A stretch of 64,000 bases of DNA from Argyresthia goedartella (taxonomy: Eukaryota > Arthropoda > Insecta > Lepidoptera > Argyresthiidae). The DNA lies in the NCBI GenBank assembly GCA_949825045.1, contig OX463809.1, positions 8,645,501-8,709,500 of the forward strand. Reading direction: 5' to 3'. A program made the translations under genes and the position numbers. Numbering within the stretch: the stretch's first letter is position 1; the number at the start of each line of letters is the position of its first letter. The notes beneath the pieces are model-generated. The model saw only the letters and a list, made by a program, of their open reading frames with translations. It ran no database searches and was not told the DNA's origin. Shown in pieces: positions 1-64,000 of this stretch.

Positions 1-336
1 AACCGATCGGACCGTTTTAGAGATTTAGTAAGACTAACGTACAGTGATTCATTTTTATAAGTGGCTAGCTTGATTTTCGAATAAGTTCGGCACCGAGATC
101 TCCTCCGCCCCCGCCCCCGGGGAGCGGGTGAGCGCCATGCGTATTTCACGAAATTAGATTTTAAGGCAATAGGAACTATGAGAAGTGAAAATCACTCTGA
201 ACCCTGGAGTGCTCATAACGATCTGGGTTGAAGAACATCGAAATTCATCGACAAAAAAAAACTCACCCTGCCAATTTTTTATAGCCAATTTAATATTGAA
301 ATGCGCTATCTGGATACCAACTGCAAAAAGTATATA
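1..336. other. unassigned sequence at left edge
   Basis: Contains a C-rich patch near 100-125 and otherwise AT-rich DNA. No gene, splice-compatible frame or known repeat recognised. Confidence 0.4.
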
Positions 337-760
337 CAGGGTTGTTTGATGCATCGTTTTCCAAATTAAAATGGCAGACAGAACGGTCATTGGCTATCCC
401 CTAAGTCCACAAAAAAAAGTTTAGGCCCAACGGATATTTTTATTTTAATATTTTAACTTTTTTTAAAAATCCTCCAGTATTACTACTTTAAACTTGATTA
501 TATAAAAAAGTTATTAGGAAAACCTGCAATTATTTACTGTTATTGGTTGTGTAATGTTGTACGGTTCTTTTACAGTCAAAAATACTGGAAGTTAACATAT
601 ATTTTTTAATTGACTCACAAATGTTTTTTCAAGAAGTGAAATTCTGTAACGAAACAACTTTGACTAGCAATAAAAAAACTAGACGAGGCTTTTTTTTTTT
701 TTTTAAAAAAGTTTGCTGGTCTTTCTTCTCTTCTAATAATGTACGATAATGCATATGTAT
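337..760 (+). repeat. terminal repeat of the DUF4817-type transposon (solo copy)
   Basis: Starts cagggttgtttgatgcatcg and follows the same order of motifs as 8297-8690 (ggcccaacgg, actttaaacttgatta, cctgcaattattt, gttgtacgg, then tttgctggtctttcttctc). No transposase follows it; this is either a solo long terminal inverted repeat or an internally deleted copy. Confidence 0.7.
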
Positions 761-1594
761 GCATAAGTATGTATAATGTACATGATGGCTCCTTCCTCGG
801 GCACCTTCTTTGGTGACTTGAACTACGCCCTTGAGGGGACGCCATAAGGTCAAGTCCGCTGTGCGTCGGTTCATCCTCGCCAAGAGAAGCCTAAGCTTCT
901 CGATGCCGCAACCAGGAAGCCTTCTCGGGAAGCCAGACCGCTCCCTTGACGAGTTGGGGCATTTCCGATGCATTGACCGCTGTGAACCCGCAGCCTCCTT
1001 CCCATAAGGGGGGAGTCTCTCTGCCGTCTCTCTCAGCCACGACACAACTTCCTGGTCATGGCAGGCGAATCTCAGGCCACCTTACTTCAGACGAAGCGGC
1101 ATGTGCACGAATAGTGGGATTATGTCCCTCTCTTCGTCACCCGCCGCTTCCGTCTGTTTATCCTCCAGTGCGATCCTGAGTGTGGTGTACTGTATTGCTG
1201 TCATCTCGCGCCTATCCCTCGGGATGACCACCATTTTCAGCTAGGACTTCGCTGCCTGAGCATATGTAGTATCGGGCTGAGTCGCCCGTCCGGATGGTCC
1301 CAACTTACAGGGTCTCTTTTGCGGCCCCCTCAATCTTTTGCCGCTAGGAGAAGGACCTCATCCTTTTTGCCTTAGGTTTGCCGGGTCCGACTGCGGGAGC
1401 TTCAGTGTGTCGTAAATTTTTATACTTACGCTTTTGCCATACCTTCCCCCATCCTACATACGCCAAGAGTAGAACAGGAGGACAGAAAAAGCACCTGATG
1501 GAATAAACGTGAGATATTTCAAGGATTTTTTCATCAGCCAATGGTTGTCTTGAAAGGCTGCTACAACAGTTGTTCTTTGCTTTTCGTTAAAAAT
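761..1594. other. GC-richer block of unknown origin
   Basis: About 780-1430 is clearly more GC-rich than its surroundings and keeps open frames of 77-138 codons on both strands, none with a domain I recognise. It abuts the transposon end at 760 and may be a captured or retroelement-derived fragment. Confidence 0.3.
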
Positions 1595-1643
1595 ATGCCA
1601 GCCTTCGACCGGATTAGTAACTAATCCGGTCGAAGGCTGGCAT
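1595..1643. repeat. perfect hairpin palindrome, 24-bp arms
   Basis: Arms 1595-1618 (atgccagccttcgaccggat...) and 1620-1643 are exact reverse complements around a single base at 1619. No loop to speak of. Confidence 0.95.
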
Positions 1644-2380
1644 TGTTTTTCTTGCACAAGGTTATTAGAAAACCAACTCTTATACATCTCATTCAAATTA
1701 TGAATTCAGGATTGAATTTACAAGTCCTGAAAATAAAAAAAAAACGAAAGACTTCAAAAATATTGTTAAGAGTCAAAAAATGGCCGTGACTATCTAGGAT
1801 GCCGAATCACCCGAATAAAATATTTAATAAATTATATTTAATTTACTGATGAATAGTTTGTGATAAAGAAGTTCTTTTGTTTATATTAAGTGTTATGTAC
1901 CTTATGTATGCAATATAAATATAAATTTGTTACAAACGTTTAAGTTTTGTGTGCAATATTGCTCCATTTTTTAATCGAATAAAAGGTATTGACAATTTAA
2001 ACTGCCGTAATATTGTATGCTTCATATCTTCACTATAATTTTATTTTGTAAGAATTAACGAATCAGCCGTTTTCTGCAGCAGTTGAAACTGAAAAGAGAC
2101 TTGACCAATACGTAAAAGAAACATGACGAATTAGTACTATTTAAAGACTTGACGAATCAGCCCGCAATTAATACATTTTAACACTCTTTACACTTGATAA
2201 TCAAAACTAAAACTATGAATTGAGTTGTTACCCAAAATCCAATGACATAAATTCGCTTTTTTTTTAAAGTTGAAATTCGCGATGAATTTTTCAGGGTCTC
2301 CGAGAAAAAGTGTTAATATGTACGACGCGCTACAAGCTACAACAACAACTGGTTACCTACTATTGTAAAATCGTAGGTAC
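1644..2380. other. AT-rich intergenic DNA
   Basis: No coding frame, RNA gene or recognised repeat. Confidence 0.5.
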
Positions 2381-2384
2381 TCTC

Positions 2385-3357
2385 ATACTCTAGGCCCCCA
2401 TATACCTACGACGACCAGTCTGACCAAGATCGTACACGATCGGTCGCTTCAAACTGCCACACATACACGAAGCGATAGATCGTTAACGATCGACCGTTAC
2501 CACACATACATGAAGCGATTGGTCGTTACGATCGAATATTTACTTGCTTGAAACGGAACGCTACACGTGCTCAAATAATTCAATATGCGCCCTATAAAAT
2601 GAAAAACTTCTTTTCCTTGCCTGTGGCGGTAACTTTGTTAATCTGATAATGATGATCTAATATGATATGATGATCTGATGATAATTTTATATAAGATTTG
2701 GTAAATATGGTATGGTTAATTGTTTTAATTTTTTCCAAAAGTAGGTTCTCATAACACAATTTGTCTCTGTGTTTATACGATAATACCTATATATGTTTTG
2801 TTTTCCATAAAGGCTCTTGCTCTCTGAACAATTCAATAAATCCAGTCAAATGATCATTAGTCATTACTCCATGAAGACATTTTTGTTTCGTGTTTCGTTC
2901 GTCGAGTAGGTACGGACGTAACGCACAAGACATGCGGCGCGTGCGGCAGCAGCGTCACGAGTGAGAGTGTTGTTATTGTAATTTTTTGAGTAACCGTATC
3001 TAAAGTTTAAAATTTCCGTATTTATGCAAAAAAAAAACACGAAATTGCTGAAATGTTTATTATATTAATTGCCGTATTTCAAAACACGGTAGTGAAAAGC
3101 CTGCCCTTATAATCTGAAAAAAAAAACATGGAATGCCGTATAGTATAGCAAATGCCGTATCAATAACAACAATAAAAATTGAATCGTTGGTCGCAAAGTG
3201 CCATCCAAACCTACACTTGACGAGCCATCGTTACATACCTACCGTCGGTCGATTGCATGGGTTTTGTTACGATGTACGATATCGTCTTCGAATGTTCGTT
3301 AACGGTCGGACTGAAACGACGGATCGTAACGATCGATCGTCTCGTTTAAGGGGGGCT
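2385..3357. repeat. possible non-autonomous element with GATCGTTAACGATC-rich ends
   Basis: 2385-2545 and 3236-3357 both carry clustered acgatcgatcgt/gatcgttaacgatc motifs in opposite senses. The outer ends resemble inverted copies (ggcccccat... and ...aaggggggct). Between them lies AT-rich DNA. The boundaries are guessed. Confidence 0.4.
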
Positions 3358-3443
3358 TGACATATTGTAAGTTGGCAGTGAGAAGCTTCGGTTAAGATAT
3401 AATTATAACATTTATTAATATGTTGAGCTCTAGAAACATACAA

Positions 3444-3650
3444 GACCTCTATGTCGGTGCGGTTGTGGCTCTGCATACCATGCGAGAGGTCCCGGTTTAG
3501 ATCCCCGGCTGGAGATACAGAAAATAATAAACAGGTCTTGGTTGTTTCTATGTGTGTGACGTCGCTGTTTCTGGTTCCCACGATACAGGGTACTTATCCT
3601 AGTGTGGGGCGAGTTGTCGTAAGGGACATTTTACCTTTCCTTGTCTTAAG
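3444..3650 (+). repeat. tRNA-derived SINE, copy 1
   Basis: Shares gcggttgtggctctgc, accatgcgagaggtcccgg, ctgtttctggttcccac and ctagtgtggggc with copies at 18503 and 28164. Box-B-like sequence is degenerate here (ggtttagatcccc). Confidence 0.8.
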
Positions 3651-3660
3651 AAATTAAAAA

Positions 3661-4170
3661 ATTCGTCAAGTGCGGGTCGGACTCGCACACGAAGGGTTTC
3701 GTACCATCGTGACAAAACCAAAACAAAAAGAAAAAAAAACACTGAATCCTAAATAATAAAACCAAAACAAAAAGAAAAAATATATGTGTTCTCTGGGAAT
3801 CAACCCCGAACTTCAAGATTGCGAAACCGATACCAAACCGACTGAGCCATGTCAAAGTTATTAAATCAGCGAAATTTATGGTGATATTGAATCATGATGT
3901 TATGAGGTAATTCGCAGGGGCAGGGATTTAAAAAAAACAGTCACTTGTATGGGGACCCCCTTTAATTGCCTTCTGTTTCATTTGTTTACTTTTTGTTCAA
4001 TTCCTGTTGCGGCAACAGAAATGCCCATTCTGTGAAAATTTCAGCTCTCTACCTCTTTCGGTTGATCCCATAGAGCCCTGTGCGGTGACGGACGGACGGA
4101 CGGGCAGACAGAAGGACAGCGGAGGCTAAGTAATAGAGTCCCGTTTGGTACCCTTCGGGTACGGAACCCT
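3661..4170 (+). repeat. AGGGTTCCGTACC-family repeat, copy 1
   Basis: Starts gtcaagtgcgggtcggactc, carries gaagggtttcgtacc at the left and its inverse ggtacggaaccct at the right, with an (ACGG)n tract near 4087. This repeat is common in moth genomes. A poly-A/T-rich insertion lies near 3718-3785. Confidence 0.75.
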
Positions 4171-4199
4171 AAGAAAGGATCGATTGACACATAGATCTG

Positions 4200-4385
4200 T
4201 CCCTCACTGACAAAAACTATGACGTTACTTCCGCTGTAGGTCCATTTTTGCGACAAACTTTCAACTCGCGATTTTTGACATTCAAATATAGTAAAATATC
4301 TCAGAACATTGTTCTGAGTAAAATATGCTCGTGGTCTATTCGACATGATATACGTGAAGGTGAAAGCAAAAATAAAATTGATTCC
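4200..4385 (+). repeat. repeat shared with 32345-32530
   Basis: Both carry acttccgct, taggtcc, tttgcg or ttcgcg, then atgatatacgtga and aaagcaaaa/gagagcaaaa. The copy here is uninterrupted where the other has been entered by the Crypton-like element, so it acts as an empty-site paralogue. Confidence 0.7.
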
Positions 4386-4639
4386 CGTACAAACTCAAAT
4401 ATTCGCGCCGCTGTATGTAAGCTAGCCTAGCCTTCTCCCAACGTTTCGGAAATGCTTCTTACCACATAAACAAAACATTTTTGGCTGGGTCCAAACATGT
4501 TTCGATATTTTAATTTGCTGATAGAGATATAGAAAGGATACCAATATGCATAGGTAGGTGGTAGTAGTTCTGAAAGTAAGTAGATTTAACGGACTTTATT
4601 TTATTTCCAAATCTTTGCCAGAATACAAACTAAAACGTG

Positions 4640-4756
4640 TTCTTTGGATTGGAATCGATCGAAACGAAACGCACATACTATCCAGCTGCTGACTGCTGCT
4701 GTCACTTTTTCGCGATCATCGCAGATTTCTTGTTGAATTACGTAAAGACAAAATCA
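4640..4756 (+). other. probable 5' non-coding exon of the DAPIT gene
   Basis: A consensus donor (aaatcag followed by gtattt at 4757) lies 143 bp before the acceptor at 4899. The stretch gaaacgcacatactatccag to the donor looks like a short 5' UTR exon. The transcription start cannot be fixed by eye; the left end is approximate. Confidence 0.4.
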
Positions 4757-4900
4757 GGTATTTATACTTATTTACCATTCATCAGCTCATATTTGGTTTG
4801 CAGTGGCTCTACAAAAAATATATCGCAATACGACACTTCTTTGTAGCATTAATTTGAACTGTAAACGCCTGGATCTCTAGTTCTCTACTCTCTTTTCAGA

Positions 4901-6262
4901 ATGTCCGGAGACTCCGTTGATGAATCCCAGTTGAAAGGCATGGCCAAATACTTCAACAGCCAGACGAATAGAGGAAGGGCTAATGTAAGTTAGCTAACAG
5001 CTGTTAGTAACAGCTGTTTTTTGTTTTTTCTCTTGTCTTTTTGTCACTTTAAAGGTTATGTATGTTTATCTCTGCCTGCCTGCCTGCCTGCCTATATCTA
5101 TCCCGCCATTAAAATAAATCAATATTAGGTATAAATTTGGTGGAATAAGGTAGATAGGGTCCAAGTTAATAAAGTAGGAACAAATATTCTTCAATTCCGA
5201 TGGTAAAATATGTTTTTATTGTATTTTATGTATACGGACTTATACAAAACTGTTGTGGTCATTAGGTACATTGTCGATTCAATCTTGACTGGCTGGAATA
5301 CAACATCTTATTGGTTAAGAAATTGGAACCTGTAAAGGATACAAGTGTGAATAAAGTTATTGATCTATACATGGGTCCCATTTTATTTTGAAGGTCAGAT
5401 TATTTTAGAAGGGTCTGTAAATTTGCCAGGGTGATTAATTTGGGCATTCAACTTGGGTGATTAATTTGGGCATTCAACTAAGTGTGTAGTAAATCATTGC
5501 CTCTAACAATGCATAAAATTTAGGGTCAAATTTTTGACAGTTTGTGGGCCCTAACCACAGAATACTTAATAGTTCTAGGTACAGAAAGATCACTCTGCAA
5601 ATACACTTAAATAAATAGCTACTCTCGCTGCGCGACAATAAAGCACAGTCTAACTCGCACCTGCGCTACATACAACAAACGCTAAGCACCTACAGAATCG
5701 GTTGTCCCGCCTGTGCAGGCTAGATTGTGCCACATCATTACGTCTGAGTTTCTTTTACTCTGACATTCACGCCAGGGTTACCTACATATGATTTGTGTTT
5801 GTTTGTCCACTCTGTGTAAGAGAGGTGTTATGTTAGTACTTATTCAGGCTATTGGCAAATTCTAAGGCTAGGTAGGTACCTTCCTTCTTACTTACGTAAT
5901 TGTAATTTGTTTTATACTGGGTCTAAAGTCTTTGCTTTTAGGTAAACAAATAGGTATTCAATTAAAAAGGAATCAAATTTTATTTGTGAACAATTTCTTT
6001 AGACACCCTAAAATGTTAGGTACTTAAGTCATTGTTGTTGCAAAAATCACAGAAAAGTTGATTATGAGGAGCGGCTAGCGCGCGAGGCTACTGGACTGCG
6101 AGCCAAGCGAGCGGCATCATAACTGTTGGCCGGTCGAATGTACCTAACCTAAACCTAATATAATGTAAAACAAAATTTCTCTATTTTCAGGTTGCGAAAG
6201 CTACTTACGCCTTCTTTGGAGGACTGATCCTGTACTACTCACTAAAACCCTCGAAGAAGTAA
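4901..6262 (+). CDS. ATP5MK: DAPIT/USMG5-like ATP synthase membrane subunit (2 coding exons)
   Basis: Small inner-membrane subunit of mitochondrial F1Fo ATP synthase, linked in animals to dimer and complex stability (family knowledge). Coding exons 4901-4984 and 6191-6262 join in phase 0 to give 51 residues: MSGDSVDESQLKGMAKYF, then NSQTNRGRAN, then VAKATYAFFGGLILYYSL and KPSKK. The KYFNSxTxxGRxN motif, the single membrane helix AFFGGLILYY and the basic C terminus are the DAPIT signature; length is typical. Acceptor ttttcag lies one base before the ATG; donor gtaagt at 4985; acceptor ctattttcag before 6191. A non-coding first exon is likely upstream. No start-site ambiguity: this is the only in-frame ATG after the acceptor before KGMAKYF. 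The gene is convergent with HERC2. Confidence 0.9.
4985..6190 (+). other. DAPIT intron with repeats
   Basis: 1.2-kb intron. It contains a (CTGC)n tract near 5070-5092, a short direct duplication of gtgattaatttgggcattca near 5432-5478, and an interspersed repeat (5560-5870). No coding frame supported. Confidence 0.7.
5560..5870 (+). repeat. interspersed repeat, second copy at 36275-36565
   Basis: Both copies share cacagaatactt, aatagctactctcgctgcgc, cgctaagcacctacagaatc and ggttacctac in the same order and orientation. One lies in the DAPIT intron, the other in a HERC2 intron. Family not identified; no coding frame. Confidence 0.75.
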
Positions 6263-6689
6263 ATAATATCCTTGCAGTTAAGTTTTTCAGCTGCAACAGT
6301 TTAGCACTATATTTAATTGATAATTCATTTATGTACATTATAACAGTGAATATAAATAGAATCATGTATTGATAGAATTGTGTGATTTTATTTTTTGTAA
6401 ACTTTAGATCCAATAATTAACCTCTGAAAAACTGAGGGTAGTTGGGACGGGTCGCGAATTTGAACCTTATGCCAACCTTATAAAATATAAAACGGAAAAG
6501 TGGAGTTAGCTAACGCCGCTGGTAAGAGGGCAGTCTGTTTCACACAATTTACTTCGCTCAGAACTGAGGGAGAATATTCGTCAAGGAGAAAAGGTGCTTA
6601 CTAAAATGAAATAACCAGGATTTATTTAACCATTTTATTGATAAAAGGTACCGGCAGGAAAATATTAATTATTATTGTAAAGAACCATT

Positions 6690-8095
6690 TATTTGTTAGA
6701 TCTTTATTCCAGACTTGTGAAAATATAACTTTTATTTTGTGGTCTTTGGCTTACATAATTTGATTTGGGTATTTAAATGGATTTAAAATACAGTTTACAG
6801 GTGTGGGCTAAAAGACAAGCAGTGATAGAGTTATTTTCTATAATTTGCTATATCTATTGGAAGCTATGTTCAAAATCCTTCTCAATCTCAATAAGCCAGT
6901 GTTATTTTGTGCAATAACATAGCATTCGGTACCAATCTTTATAATAATACTAATAAATTAAGCATTAGCACCTACGAACCACGAAACTGTGGCAAGAATG
7001 AGATCAGTAAGAGCTACTGTGAAAATCTAAACATAGCCTTCTGATTATTAACATTATAAAAACAATACTTTAATCTGAACAGTTCCATGAGTGTATCTTA
7101 ATTTAATGAATATCGAAATATCCCGTGTCAACATCCAATGACTAGCTTTCAACTTTTGTTCACATTATAATGCTCCCTTCTCTTCCTATTTAAAAGTCTT
7201 ATCTATATCCAAGGCATTACATACTTCCATAGCTGACTTCAGTAATCACAGTTATTACAAGCTCCAAACTCCAACCTCCCTTGATCCTAGAATAGATTAA
7301 TTACTAAGACTGCCTCGCCTGTACGTAAATCTGAAACATAATTATATATTCAATTGTAAAACACCACAACACCGAATGGAATGCTGGCAGTGTGCTGTCT
7401 TTCAGCAAATTCTCACAAACCGACAATACAATTTAATTACAATAGTCATTCATTCATATAACAGAATATCTGCAATAATATACCTATAGCGGATGGAATG
7501 CTTACATGTACAAAAGGCGGTAAAATGTATTACAAATTACGTAGATATATAACTAAATATCATCATTATAATGAGTATGCGATTATAACGAGTATTTAAT
7601 TCCCAAAGCGCAGTACCAAAAGCTTTAAAACCCCTTGATGTTTATATTCAGTGTAGGGAGAAAGCGCGTGTATTTATCTAGTTTATCAATTTCCCTTGGT
7701 GCCGCAATGTGCCGTCGGCGAGACGGCCCGTCGTGCCCTGTTCGTCATCTTATGCGTAAATAATTGTTTTACCGTCTCAGGAAATATTCAGTAAATAATA
7801 TAATTGACAATATTATACATTGAAGTTTCCAACAGAATTTATAATTAAAACATGTGCCGTACGTTCATTCCCCACAATGTATTTTTCGAATCTAGGGCGC
7901 GTTAGTTACTTCACCTACGTCATATTGCGTATGCCTGTCAGTTACCACCGACACATTAACACCGTCAAACTTGAAATTTTCCGCCGTCGGATGGCGTGGC
8001 TGGGCCGGAGGACAGCGATGACTCAGCAACCAAAACACTTCGTCAAGCCTTTTCTTGTTGAATTGAATGTATGAATTGCGGCTAGGCTAGTTGTC
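6690..8095 (-). other. probable HERC2 3' UTR / intergenic spacer
   Basis: AT-rich sequence downstream of the HERC2 stop with no coding frame I can support. The first clear AATAAA signals on the gene strand appear near 6690-6712 (tttatt on the plus strand). If used, the 3' UTR would be about 1.4 kb and end about 430 bp from the stop of the convergent DAPIT gene. Unproven. Confidence 0.35.
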
Positions 8096-63981
<55,886 letters not shown>

Positions 63982-64000
63982 CTGTACACCACAAGTTGGG

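Overview
This is a piece of animal nuclear genome, almost certainly from a moth or butterfly (Lepidoptera). Evidence for this: AT-rich introns with GT-AG boundaries, lepidopteran-style CR1/Jockey LINE 3' ends, a tRNA-derived SINE, and dense layers of insect DNA transposons. No bacterial features were seen.

Two host genes are supported. (1) A small plus-strand gene (coding 4901-6262, two coding exons) encodes a 51-residue DAPIT/USMG5-like subunit of mitochondrial ATP synthase. (2) The 3' part of a giant minus-strand gene runs from 63981 down to a stop at 8096 and encodes the C-terminal third of the E3 ubiquitin ligase HERC2. I traced 29 consecutive coding exons. All splice phases agree and the sum is 4461 nt, i.e. 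1486 residues plus stop. The order is: last blades of the second RCC1-like propeller (63.8 kb), linker exons (62.2-59.2 kb), a beta-sandwich-like module and helical linker (49.1-46.7 kb), the third RCC1-like propeller (43.6-28.8 kb), and the HECT ligase domain (22.6-8.1 kb) with its catalytic cysteine in the penultimate exon. The two genes converge tail to tail.

The introns of HERC2 hold most of the other content: a DUF4817-type DNA transposon with long inverted repeats (8.3-10.6 kb); a complete but frameshifted hAT element with 8-bp target duplication (11.2-14.6 kb); three copies of a 2.3-kb non-autonomous element with CCGTCTTAC ends (15.1, 37.9 and 52.2-58.6 kb); a Crypton-like tyrosine-recombinase element with a tandem, internally deleted partner (32.5-35.0 kb) and a third decayed copy; a DIRS-like relic (50.7-52.1 kb); a Ty3/gypsy relic nested in the third 2.3-kb element (52.6-56.7 kb); CR1/Jockey LINE pieces; SINEs and several MITEs.

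The most unusual signal is in HERC2 itself. Several exon-3'-end/splice-donor segments are locally duplicated: an 8 x 153-bp array at 62.66-63.89 kb carrying eight copies of one donor, a 36-bp in-frame donor duplication at 59.13-59.20 kb, a 31-bp donor duplication at 46.65-46.71 kb, and a decayed partial exon copy at 22.26-22.34 kb. Near-perfect hairpin palindromes with almost no loop also recur across the window.
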